A DNA stretch of 64,000 nucleotides, taken from FEB-10 sp963710645. GTDB lineage: Bacteria; Acidobacteriota; Thermoanaerobaculia; Thermoanaerobaculales; Sulfomarinibacteraceae. Position numbers and translations under genes: made by a program. Within the stretch, counting starts at the first letter, position 1, and every line of letters begins with the position of its first letter. Under the pieces are notes generated by a model that made no database searches, had not been told where the DNA came from, and was given only the letters and a program-made list of their open reading frames with translations. This document shows, piece by piece, positions 7,614 to 15,605 of the stretch. The stretch covers positions 1,816,024-1,880,023 of the forward strand of contig CAVQBD010000009.1 in assembly GCA_963710645.1 (NCBI GenBank), written 5' to 3'.

Positions 7614-9995
7614 TCAATCGCCGTGATCGAGTTCGACCTCAGTGGCGCCGGTGCCGCCGAGGTGACGGGGTGGGTGTTTGAATGACCGAACCGCCGGGTG
7701 ACTTCGACAAACCTCTTCCACCATCCGACGGAGCACCCCTGTGCCGTGACCGTGCACCACTCGCACCGATCGCCGCCCGCTGGTGAATGCCTGATCGAGG
7801 TACCGCTCCAGCTCTTCGCGGCCTCGTTCGCTGTCGAGGCCGAGCAGGACCAGCTCCCCGATCGGGCCGTTATCGGATACCACCTCCACTGTGACGCGGC
7901 GTGGTACATCGTGTGCGCCACCCAGGACCTCGATTTCGGACAGCTCGACCCACAGCTTTTTGCCCGACGAGGTGACGAGAGCGCGGTCGCCGCGGACTTC
8001 CTCGAGGGTGCCGGTTCCGCCGAGGCCGGACATCCGAACCCGGGTTCCCACGGCAGGTTCCGGGCGCTGTGACGCAGGCGGAGTCTGCGGGCTCTCGCCG
8101 AGATCCATTGCCTCGTCTCTGAGGCGTTGGCGTCGTCGTCTCCCGAGTTTCTCGCTTTCTTCGATGGCCTGATCGAGGCGGCAGATGGCCGAGTCCAGTT
8201 GTTCTTTGGCTCGGCGCCGCAGCCGGTCCCTTTCCGCCACCGCCTCGGCTGCCAATCGGTCGCGTTCGGCCGCAAGCTCGGTGTTTCTGCGTTGCAGTTC
8301 GTCGCGTCGCAGGGCCACCTCATGCTCACGCGCGTCGAGCTCGAGGCGTTGTTCCTCCAGTTCGCCCTCCACCTGTTCGAGGCGTCTCAGCCAACGGTCC
8401 AGTTCCAGGTGTTCGCCGCCGAGAAGATCGCTCGCCCGCACGAGGATCTTGTCCGGGATCCCCGTGCGCCGAGCGATCTCCAACGCCCTCGATCGTCCGG
8501 GACGACCCATGGCGAGGGAATAGGTCGGACGCTCGCAGGTCTCGTCGTAACCCATTGCTGCGTTGTCCATGCCGTCGGTGCCGGCGGCGTTGAGGGCGAT
8601 GGGGGCAAGGTGGGTTGTGGCCACCGTCAGGCAGCCCCGTCGCGTCAGCTCCTCGAGAAGGGCGAGGCCAAGGGCCGCGCCCTCGAGGGGGTCGGTGCCG
8701 GCGCCGAGTTCGTCGTAGAGCACGAGCGTGCCGGCGTCGCCATCCGCGAGAAGCAGAGCCGTGGCCGTCATGGCGCCGGAGAAACTGGACAGATCGGCGG
8801 CAACGTTCTGCTCGTCACCGATATGGCACCAGACGCGGGTGAGATCCGGGATGGTCGTGCCCTCGTCTGCGGGGAGCGGAATGCCGTGGGCGGCCATCAG
8901 GACCATCAGGCCAATGGTCTTCAAAGTCACTGTCTTACCGCCGGCGTTGGGTCCGGAGATGATCAGGGTACGGACGTCTGTGGGAAGGGAGAAGTCGAGC
9001 GGCACGACCTGGTGGGCCGGGTCCCGTTGCTCGGAGTCACCGAAGACCTCACTGCGGAGGAAGTGGAGTCGTTCATCGAGAAGAGGGTGACGGGCGCCGC
9101 GCAACACGAGATCATCGCCCGATCGCGGCTCGACCACTCGGCCCTCCACGATGCGTCCGAAGATCGCCCGCGCCTGGGCGGCATCGAGAGTGGCCATGAC
9201 CTCGGTCGCCCGCATCAGATCCTCGCGCATGTGGAGAAAGGCCGCCGCGATTTCGGCCACGATGCGACGGATTTCATCCCGTTCGCGAGCCGCCGAATCA
9301 GCGAGCTCGTTGTTGAGATTCACAACCGCGAAGGGCTCCATGAATGCGGTCGCTCCGCGCGACGAAGTGTCGAGCAGCAGGCCCGGTAAATGAGTCCTCG
9401 CCGATGCCCGGACTGGGAGGCAATAACGATCCCGGCGAAGGGTTGGCGGTGCGTCGGTCACCACGTCCGGGAGGGTCCGCCGGACCTCATCGAGTTGACT
9501 CAGTAGATCCCGGCGGACCCGTACTGAGTGTTGGCGAAGGCGCCGGAGCTCGGGTGATGCGTCATCCGAAATGCTGCCGTCCCGCCCGAGCTTGGGGGCC
9601 ACCGCTGCCACCAGTTCCGAGGTATCCGGAAGTTGATCGCCGATGTTGAGGAGAATCTCTCTGTCCTCGGTGGCGGACAGAATCTGTCTCCGGACCGCCG
9701 CGATCCGGCGTGCCAGGGTGAGCAGGGACAGCAGGTCACCAGGCTCGGTTGGAGCCGGCGCGTCGGGTTGCAGCCAGGGCAGCGCGTCGTCCAGGCCGGC
9801 AAAACCCAATTGGCCATCGGTGTCGATGAGCCGGCCGATCGCCGCCGTCAGGTTTGCCAGGACAGTGCTTTCTTCAGGGGCCGGGAGGTTGGATCCGCTT
9901 GTCAATAAAAGGCGGCCCAGACCAGTTCTGGTCTGGGCCGCGACGAGTTGTTGGACTTTGTCGAACTCCAGCTCTGTTGCGACGAGGGGCTTCAC
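7614..9995 (-). CDS. mutS2: MutS2 family protein with Smr domain
   Basis: MutS2 is an ATPase that acts on recombination intermediates or on collided ribosomes, depending on species. The 793 residues show the MutS-core region (about 1-330), Walker A GPNAGGKT at residues 348-355, Walker B region VLYDELGAGTDP, and a long coiled coil. The Smr domain at the C-terminus carries VHGHGTGVLR. The usual LDLRG motif at the Smr entrance reads LVLLG here, so the aspartate linked to nuclease activity is missing. Its position between rpsU and dnaG is unusual for the classical rpsU-dnaG-rpoD set. Confidence 0.94.
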   Translation of the reverse strand: MKPLVATELEFDKVQQLVAAQTRTGLGRLLLTSGSNLPAPEESTVLANLTAAIGRLIDTDGQLGFAGLDDALPWLQPDAPAPTEPGDLLSLLTLARRIAAVRRQILSATEDREILLNIGDQLPDTSELVAAVAPKLGRDGSISDDASPELRRLRQHSVRVRRDLLSQLDEVRRTLPDVVTDAPPTLRRDRYCLPVRASARTHLPGLLLDTSSRGATAFMEPFAVVNLNNELADSAARERDEIRRIVAEIAAAFLHMREDLMRATEVMATLDAAQARAIFGRIVEGRVVEPRSGDDLVLRGARHPLLDERLHFLRSEVFGDSEQRDPAHQVVPLDFSLPTDVRTLIISGPNAGGKTVTLKTIGLMVLMAAHGIPLPADEGTTIPDLTRVWCHIGDEQNVAADLSSFSGAMTATALLLADGDAGTLVLYDELGAGTDPLEGAALGLALLEELTRRGCLTVATTHLAPIALNAAGTDGMDNAAMGYDETCERPTYSLAMGRPGRSRALEIARRTGIPDKILVRASDLLGGEHLELDRWLRRLEQVEGELEEQRLELDAREHEVALRRDELQRRNTELAAERDRLAAEAVAERDRLRRRAKEQLDSAICRLDQAIEESEKLGRRRRQRLRDEAMDLGESPQTPPASQRPEPAVGTRVRMSGLGGTGTLEEVRGDRALVTSSGKKLWVELSEIEVLGGAHDVPRRVTVEVVSDNGPIGELVLLGLDSERGREELERYLDQAFTSGRRSVRVVHGHGTGVLRRMVEEVCRSHPAVRSFKHPPRHLGGTGATEVELDHGD

Positions 9996-10008
9996 GGGCT
10001 GGTGTTGC

Positions 10009-10221
10009 CTAGAGCAGGCCTGCCCTGCGTTGCTTCGCCATCTTGCGGAGCATTTTCTTGCGGGCTTGGATCATTTGGCGCTTGCGGATTTCTGACGGTT
10101 TCTCATAGAAACGACGTCGCTTGACCTCCGAAAGGATGCCTGCCTTTTCGCACTTCCGCTTGAAGCGGCGGAGCGCTTGCTCGAATGATTCATTGTCTCG
10201 AACGACGACTCCTGTTGGCAC
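10009..10221 (-). CDS. rpsU: 30S ribosomal protein S21
   Basis: S21 is a small basic 30S subunit protein involved in initiation. The chosen GTG at 10221 gives 70 residues starting MPTGVVVRDNESFEQALRRF and ending in a Lys/Arg-rich tail, matching the family length. A strong AAGGGGGTGA ribosome-binding site lies about seven bases upstream. The longer open frame to 10419 adds a non-homologous extension and is rejected. It begins the rpsU-mutS2-dnaG-rpoD cluster; its stop is only 13 bases before mutS2. Confidence 0.95.
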   Translation of the reverse strand: MPTGVVVRDNESFEQALRRFKRKCEKAGILSEVKRRRFYEKPSEIRKRQMIQARKKMLRKMAKQRRAGLL

Positions 10222-10248
10222 GATGGGCTCACCCCCTTTCGGCGTCAA

Positions 10249-10264
10249 GTGCGTGCTCACGCAC
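10249..10264 (-). promoter_or_regulatory. Leader hairpin before rpsU
   Basis: GTGCGTG-CT-CACGCAC is a perfect seven-base-pair inverted repeat between the candidate promoter and the rpsU ribosome-binding site. Its place fits a 5' leader structure, possibly for autoregulation, but no function is shown. Confidence 0.4.
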
Positions 10265-10282
10265 GCCACGCTGGAAGCGCAG

Positions 10283-10310
10283 CGTATCACTTGGAAACGA
10301 CCTGGGTCAA
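10283..10310 (-). promoter_or_regulatory. Candidate sigma-70 promoter for rpsU
   Basis: TTGACC (complement of 10305-10310) is followed after 16 bases by GATACG (complement of 10283-10288). The -35 is good and the -10 is weak, about 60 bases upstream of the rpsU start. Confidence 0.35.
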
Positions 10311-10374
10311 GGGAGTACATCCTCCCTCCCACACGCCCGGGGACAAGGAACAAGGAGCACGCCCACCCACCCGC

Positions 10375-10581
10375 GAGGGGAGAAGGTGAGAAGGTGGGGA
10401 AGGGGAGGTGGGCGGACATCCGATCTTCCAGGACTCCGAACCTGGGGGGCGCGTGGTCGTGCTGCGCTCGGTGAAGTCCGGATTCAGTCGAGGGTTCCTG
10501 GCGGTCCAGTCGAGAGCGCGCGGTGACATCTACGCCCGTCCAATCCGATCGTGTCGCCCTTTCACCTTCTCACCTCCCCCC
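10375..10581. repeat. Complementary purine and pyrimidine tracts
   Basis: A purine-rich tract at 10375-10412 (repeating GAAGGTG) is matched by a pyrimidine tract at 10556-10581 (CACCTTCTCACCTCC). The two could pair over about 150 bases. No gene is visible from 10311 to 10608. Confidence 0.45.
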
Positions 10582-10608
10582 AGTGTGTCGGATTTCCGGG
10601 TGAGGGTC

Positions 10609-10635
10609 AAAAAAACGGGACGCTGGGCGTCCCGT
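10609..10635 (-). terminator. Rho-independent terminator of the lipoprotein gene
   Basis: On the reverse strand ACGGGACGC and GCGTCCCGT form a nine-base-pair stem with a three-base loop, followed directly by a run of seven T. It lies 26 bases after the stop of the gene at 10661-11455. Confidence 0.9.
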
Positions 10636-10660
10636 TGTGTGTCGCATGCTGTTGTTTGGT

Positions 10661-11455
10661 CTACTCGACGACCTTTGTCTTGATGGCGTCATAGTTCTTG
10701 TTGTAGACCGTGTCCGTCTTCATCTTGAAATAGATCGCCGCCGCGCCACCGTCGGGCTTGCGGTAGAGCCAGGTTTCGACGCCGCGTTTTTCGTCCGTCT
10801 GGATGTTCTGGTAGTAGGGAACCCCAGCCACGACTTTGACCTCTTCCTTGGTCATTCCCTTCTTGACCTCGTCGAACCGCTCCTGGTTGATGAAGCGCCA
10901 GTCGTTCAGCCACGCGATCTTCTCGTCGATTCCGCCGTAGATGTCGAGCCCGACTTGCTCATAGAGCGAGCTCGCGGCGTACAGGTGATCGATGGCCTTG
11001 GAGTAGTCCCCGGCCTGGGTCACCATGTCTTGGGCGACGAGGATCGCTTCCATGCTGTAAATGTCCAGAGCCTGCTGGGTCTCCGGAGCGTCCGGATATT
11101 CATTGAGTGCGGTTGTGAGGAACTCCGCCAGGTTGCCCTCGACCTCTTCGAAGGCCTCTTCCTCGGTGGCGGCGAGTTCCTCCACTTTGAGCGCGCCCTC
11201 CTCCAGGACCAGCTTCTGCTCGTCGGTCAGTTTCTTTTCGTCGAGGGCCTTGAGCTCCTCGAGACCCGCGACCTGGGTTTCGAGGTCGGCGCGGATGTCG
11301 GTCAGGACCGCGTACTGCTCCTGGATCAGGGCGAATTGTTGCTGCAGTTCAGCGAATTTGAGCTCCTCCTCGCTGGGACCTCTTGAACAACTGACAAGGA
11401 AACCGCTCACCAGAATGACGATCAGGGCGCACGGCAGGACGCGGATGGATTTCAT
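10661..11455 (-). CDS. Coiled-coil lipoprotein with SmpA/OmlA-like C-terminal domain
   Basis: This 264-residue exported lipoprotein has a signal peptide ending in the lipobox-like VSGFLVSC (Cys23). A charged coiled coil fills about residues 28-125 (EEELKFAELQQQF and on). The C-terminal 70 residues contain VKKGMTKEEVKVVAGVPYY, the helix pattern of SmpA/BamE-like folds. A helical TPR-like middle follows EYPDAPETQQAL. A GGGAGGAG ribosome-binding site precedes the ATG. It has its own terminator and is transcribed away from the gene at 11693. The function is unknown; a cell-envelope role is inferred. Confidence 0.75.
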   Translation of the reverse strand: MKSIRVLPCALIVILVSGFLVSCSRGPSEEELKFAELQQQFALIQEQYAVLTDIRADLETQVAGLEELKALDEKKLTDEQKLVLEEGALKVEELAATEEEAFEEVEGNLAEFLTTALNEYPDAPETQQALDIYSMEAILVAQDMVTQAGDYSKAIDHLYAASSLYEQVGLDIYGGIDEKIAWLNDWRFINQERFDEVKKGMTKEEVKVVAGVPYYQNIQTDEKRGVETWLYRKPDGGAAAIYFKMKTDTVYNKNYDAIKTKVVE

Positions 11456-11692
11456 GGCTCCTCCCTTCGGGAGGCAACGCTAACAAATCTGAGGCCGACT
11501 GACAATGTCTGACGAACAGTTAGGGGTTCCACATCGGGAAAATTACGATGATTTTAAATGAGATGATATCGCAAATTAACTCTCGTGATTGAGAGACGCT
11601 TGTCCGTCAGAATCGGGCACTGCGGACGGGTTCCTTGACGCACCTTCATGGGGGCGGTGATAATGCCTAGGGAATGCACAGCTGGAGGCCAC

Positions 11693-13132
11693 ATGGACCC
11701 GTATGACACCATTGTCGAGCAGCTCGAGGGAGCTCAGGAGCAGGGACTGAAGTCGATCAGGAACCGGCTCGAAGCCATTCTCGAAAGCCTCGACCAGGTT
11801 TCGTCGTCGATCAGGGAGGAACTGCCGTCGGACGGCGAGGAGGTCTTCCCGCTGGGCGACCTGACCTCCACGGTGGCGGGACTGCGTGAGGCGGCTCAGG
11901 AGGATGTCGCGCCGCCGCCGGTGCTGACTCTCGGCGGCCTGAGGGAACTCGACAGCGCACAGAGTCAGTCCGACCTCCTCCGCGGCCTCCTCGGATCACT
12001 GGGCAACCACGCTGCCCGGGCGGTGGTGTTGGTTTTCCGGCCGGACGACGTGAGCGCATGGAGCGCCATCGGCTTCGGTGATGCGGGGGGACTGGAGCAG
12101 TGGACGTGCGCAAAGACGGATTCCCTGCTCTTCGAGGACTTCACCGAAAATCCACGGCCGCGGGGTTTCCTCCCGGCGGACGATCCAGTTTTCTCCCGTT
12201 GGCTCGGAACTGAGACAGAGCCCCTCGAAGCTCTGCTGGTACCCGTCAGCCTGCGCGGCAAGACCATGGGTGCGGTGTACGCCGATCGTCTCGAGGGGGC
12301 GCCGTGGGATCCGGATGCCATCCAGGTCTTGGTGGCTGTCAGCTGCTGGATGATCGACACCCTCAAATACCGTGCGGCGTCCACATCGCCCATGCTGGCC
12401 GAGATCGCCGGTCTGGAGCGGGCAGCCGCAGTGGTCGAGGATTCGGTCGAGGAAGCGGTGGCCGAGGAGGCTCTGGACGGCGGTGCCGAGGTCGACGGGG
12501 GCATCGTGGACGAGGCGGGCGCCGCGTCGGCGGCGTTGGACGAAATGGCGGCCGAGCCGGACTTCGATCCATCGGCCACGGTGCAGGTGGAGGCCGGCGA
12601 ACCCAGCGACGAGCCAGCGGCTGAGGCCGAGATCGAACCGGATTTCGGGACGGCAGAGGAGGCGGAGCCGGAATTCCAACCGGAGTTCCAAGTGGAGGAC
12701 GAGGCCGAACCGGATGTTTCCGATTCGACCCAGGCCGAGGCCGAGATGGACGATGAGCCGGCCCGAAGCGATGTGGTGGTGCCCATGCCCCCGCCGGTGG
12801 AGCCGGTCGTCCCGCCATCGGAAGTGAGTGAGCCCGAGGTCGCCGCCGGGCAAGAGGTGACCCGTCTATCGGCAGAGGACGAATCCCGCCACGAGGAGGC
12901 ACGGCGATTTGCCCGCCTGCTGGTGTCGGAGATCAAGCTCTATAACGAGGACGCCGTGGATCGGGGTCGGCAGCAGAACGACCTCTACGCCCGACTCAAA
13001 GAGGACATTGACCGCAGCCGTGAGATGTACGAGAAGCGAATTCCCCCGGAGATTCGGACTGCCCGTGACTACTTCCACGAAGAATTGGTCAGGATTCTGG
13101 CGGACGGCGACTCCGGCGCTCTCGGCATGTGA
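11693..13132 (+). CDS. GAF-like domain protein with long acidic linker
   Basis: The 479-residue protein has an N-terminal helical stretch (DTIVEQLEGAQEQGLKSIRN). A GAF-like alpha/beta domain spans about residues 85-230 and includes LLVPVSLRGKTMGAVYADR. A low-complexity Ala/Glu/Val/Pro linker of about 150 residues follows. The C-terminal helical segment contains EARRFARLLVSEIKLYNE and EDIDRSREMYEKR, a module I associate with acidobacterial regulatory proteins. The ATG at 11693 is preferred over the one at 11648 because GGAGG lies five bases before it. The four-base GTGA overlap with the transglycosylase gene implies translational coupling. Probably a cytoplasmic sensor or scaffold; ligand unknown. 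Confidence 0.75.
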   Translation: MDPYDTIVEQLEGAQEQGLKSIRNRLEAILESLDQVSSSIREELPSDGEEVFPLGDLTSTVAGLREAAQEDVAPPPVLTLGGLRELDSAQSQSDLLRGLLGSLGNHAARAVVLVFRPDDVSAWSAIGFGDAGGLEQWTCAKTDSLLFEDFTENPRPRGFLPADDPVFSRWLGTETEPLEALLVPVSLRGKTMGAVYADRLEGAPWDPDAIQVLVAVSCWMIDTLKYRAASTSPMLAEIAGLERAAAVVEDSVEEAVAEEALDGGAEVDGGIVDEAGAASAALDEMAAEPDFDPSATVQVEAGEPSDEPAAEAEIEPDFGTAEEAEPEFQPEFQVEDEAEPDVSDSTQAEAEMDDEPARSDVVVPMPPPVEPVVPPSEVSEPEVAAGQEVTRLSAEDESRHEEARRFARLLVSEIKLYNEDAVDRGRQQNDLYARLKEDIDRSREMYEKRIPPEIRTARDYFHEELVRILADGDSGALGM

Positions 13133-15084
13133 TTCAAGCCCGGTGGTCGGTGGTTCTTGCGGCGGCCCTGGTGGCCGTCGCTTGCGTTGAGGAGAGTGGG
13201 CGCCCAGCCGGGCCCTTTGAAGAAGACCGATTGACTCGACTGGATCGGGCCTTTGCCGTCAGACTAACGGATCCTCTTGCTGGCGCTCGATTGTTTGCCG
13301 ATGCCGGCCCGGGAGCGACCCTGGAACGAGCCCGTCTCGAGGGATGGCTGGCTGCTCTGGAAACTTCTGGTGCCGGCGTCTCACAATGGCGCGAGGCCGC
13401 CTCTTGGCCGATGCCCGAGGATCTCGAGATTCGGGCTTTGCTCGGTCTGGCCCGCACCCTTGCTGCGGATGGTCAGACGATCGAGGCCGTCGAGCTGCTC
13501 AGGGACGCCCCGGATTCCGGACGAGTCACGGCCGATCAGGAGCTGCTGCAGATTAACGATGGCCCGTGGCGGATCGAAGCCGCGTCGAGACTGGCTGTTG
13601 CCGCACCTCATCGTCTGCGTCTTGAAGCTCCCGAACTCGAAAAGGCGGCCGTCGCGAACCTCGATCCAGAGCTCCACCTCGAGCGTTGTGCGAAGTGGCG
13701 GGCGGTTGGCGCTGCCGGCCGTGGGGCTGCCGAGCTCAGGCGGCACCGGTGGCGGGGCGAGATCGAGTACGACCGACGGCTCGAGCTGGCTCGGTGTGAA
13801 GTGGCTTCAGGGAATCCTGGGCGGGCCATCGACTCGCTGCGGGGGTTGGGTTCGGACGATTCCGAAGCCGGAGTTATTCGATCAGATGCCTACCGTCGTC
13901 GGGGCTGGCAGCGCTACCCGCGCGCCAGCGCCTCAAAGGCCTTTTCGACCTGTGTCGATTCGGCTGCCCGTGCCGCTGAGGGCGCGGGAGAAAACCGTGA
14001 ACTTCGGATCATGGCCCTCCGACTGGTGGTGGAGTGTGGCACGGAGGCCGGGCGATTGGAGTTGGCACTCGAGTCCTGGTGGGCCCTGGAGGGGCTCGGC
14101 TGGCAGGATGATCGCCGGGAGTGGCTGGGTCGCCGGTTGGGCGTTGAGTTGGCTCGCGCCACCGGCGACAGGGGGGCGGTGCTTCGGTTGGCGTCTTCGC
14201 TTGCCGCCAACGAAAGGTGTCTCGAATTCTGGGCCGCTCTGGGATCTCCTGACCGAGATCAGCAACTTACGGCCCTCGCGTCGGTGGGTTTCCCCGACCT
14301 CTACAGCCGCTGGGCGCGAGAGATTCTTGATCTGGAGCCTCCGGCTTCTGTTCGTTTATCTGCGGCAGTGGTGCCGGGTCCTCCACCGGTGTCGGTGGCC
14401 TGGCTGATGGACCGCGATCAACTCGGCGAGGCGGCCGCAGAGTGGCGACGCATTCGGTCGCGGCGTCAGACGTGGTCGGCCGAGGGCTTGGCCGAAGCCG
14501 AACTCGCCGAACTCCGGGGTCGCCGTATGGAGGCCATCCGTGCCCTCAGGACCGCCATGCCCGAACTCGGGAAGGTGTCCATGGATCAGGTCCCGGCCAA
14601 TGGAGTCCGGGCCTATCTGCCCCTTCAGTGGCAGGGGGCGATCCGCGCCGCCGCCGTGGCCTCAGATGTGGATCCCTGGTTGTTGGCGGGACTGGCTCGC
14701 CAGGAGAGCGGGTTTGTCGCTCATGCCCGCTCACCGAGAGGCGCGGTGGGGGTCATGCAGCTGTTGCCCAGCACTGCCAGTGGCCACGCCCGCGCTCTGG
14801 GTTTCGGGAGCAGACCGAATCTGCAGGATCCGGAGGTGAACATCAGCATTGGCGCCCGTGAGCTGAGCCGGCTGCTCCGCCGATTCGGCGCGGTGGAACC
14901 GGCGCTGGCGGCCTACAACGCGGGGGAGACACGAGTCCGGCGCTGGTGGCAACGGACACCCGACCGATACCGTTTCACCGAGACGGTTCCGATTCCGGAG
15001 ACCTACAATTATATCCGCCGGGTCACCTATCTCGCCGAGGCCTACCGACTGGTCTATGCGGAGGAATGGAGCGAGTCACAGTGA
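13129..15084 (+). CDS. Lytic murein transglycosylase (Slt-type), probable lipoprotein
   Basis: This 651-residue enzyme cleaves peptidoglycan to 1,6-anhydro products. The N-terminus has a hydrophobic signal and a possible lipobox (VAVAC). A long alpha-helical, TPR/Slt70-like superhelix fills residues 30-500. The C-terminal SLT domain carries the catalytic glutamate in ARQESGF, then GVMQLLPSTA, NISIGARELSRLL and AAYNAGETRV. The start is GTG at 13129, overlapping the previous stop. The stop overlaps a possible GTG start of the YjbQ gene, so three genes appear coupled. Confidence 0.92.
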   Translation: MIQARWSVVLAAALVAVACVEESGRPAGPFEEDRLTRLDRAFAVRLTDPLAGARLFADAGPGATLERARLEGWLAALETSGAGVSQWREAASWPMPEDLEIRALLGLARTLAADGQTIEAVELLRDAPDSGRVTADQELLQINDGPWRIEAASRLAVAAPHRLRLEAPELEKAAVANLDPELHLERCAKWRAVGAAGRGAAELRRHRWRGEIEYDRRLELARCEVASGNPGRAIDSLRGLGSDDSEAGVIRSDAYRRRGWQRYPRASASKAFSTCVDSAARAAEGAGENRELRIMALRLVVECGTEAGRLELALESWWALEGLGWQDDRREWLGRRLGVELARATGDRGAVLRLASSLAANERCLEFWAALGSPDRDQQLTALASVGFPDLYSRWAREILDLEPPASVRLSAAVVPGPPPVSVAWLMDRDQLGEAAAEWRRIRSRRQTWSAEGLAEAELAELRGRRMEAIRALRTAMPELGKVSMDQVPANGVRAYLPLQWQGAIRAAAVASDVDPWLLAGLARQESGFVAHARSPRGAVGVMQLLPSTASGHARALGFGSRPNLQDPEVNISIGARELSRLLRRFGAVEPALAAYNAGETRVRRWWQRTPDRYRFTETVPIPETYNYIRRVTYLAEAYRLVYAEEWSESQ

Positions 15085-15482
15085 AGCAGATCGACATCAG
15101 GACAGAATCACGGCGCCAGATGGTTCCCATTACGTCAGAGGTCCAGAGGGTGGTGCGGGATCTGGGCATGGAGAGTGGGTTGTGTCACCTGTGGGTGCCT
15201 CACACAACAGCTGCGATCGTGGTCAACGAGAATGCGGATCCGGATGTGGCCCGTGACCTGCTCGCCGCCTACGAGGCCATGATTCCGGCCCTCCACTTCC
15301 GCCACGCCGAGGGAAACTCCGATGCCCATCTCATGGCGACCCTTCTGGGCAGTTCCATCACCCTTCCGGTGGAATCGGGGAGATTGCGGTTGGGCACTTG
15401 GCAGGGACTGTTCTTCGTCGAACTCGACGGGCCACGACAGCGCAAGATCTGGGTGAATGTGTTGAGGACTGTCGGGGCATAG
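15081..15482 (+). CDS. YjbQ/UPF0047 family protein
   Basis: A 133-residue member of the YjbQ family, a compact beta-sandwich annotated as secondary thiamine-phosphate synthase because some members rescue thiE mutants; the physiological role is unclear. Family blocks visible are LWVPHTTAAIVVNENADPDV, RHAEGNSDAHLMATLLG and LRLGTWQGLFFVELDGPR, with the conserved His residues present. An ATG at 15066 is in the same frame and would add five residues. I prefer the GTG at 15081 because it overlaps the upstream TGA. Confidence 0.88.
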   Translation: MKQIDIRTESRRQMVPITSEVQRVVRDLGMESGLCHLWVPHTTAAIVVNENADPDVARDLLAAYEAMIPALHFRHAEGNSDAHLMATLLGSSITLPVESGRLRLGTWQGLFFVELDGPRQRKIWVNVLRTVGA

Positions 15483-15517
15483 TCTCAATACTATTTATGC
15501 TCGATTGGTTATTTAGT

Positions 15518-15535
15518 CAATTATGCAAATAATTG
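15518..15535. promoter_or_regulatory. Candidate operator: CAATTAT-GCAA-ATAATTG
   Basis: A perfect seven-base inverted repeat with a four-base centre lies about 70 bases upstream of the cytochrome gene. The surrounding stretch 15484-15590 is much more AT-rich than its neighbours. TTGACA at 15555-15560 may be a -35 element, but no good -10 is correctly spaced. A dimeric regulator site is plausible; the regulator is unknown. Confidence 0.45.
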
Positions 15536-15605
15536 AAAATAAATAACTTTTACCTTGACACTGCAATATTTAAGTCCACAATAAGATGTTGTGGAGGTAC
15601 GTGTC

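Noticed and set aside
11965..12936. Minus-strand Ser/Ala-rich frame of 323 codons
   Set aside because: It mirrors the acidic low-complexity linker of the GAF-like protein; the plus-strand gene has a ribosome-binding site and conserved ends.
15555..15590. Complete sigma-70 promoter for the cytochrome gene
   Set aside because: TTGACA is present, but no acceptable -10 lies 16-18 bases downstream.
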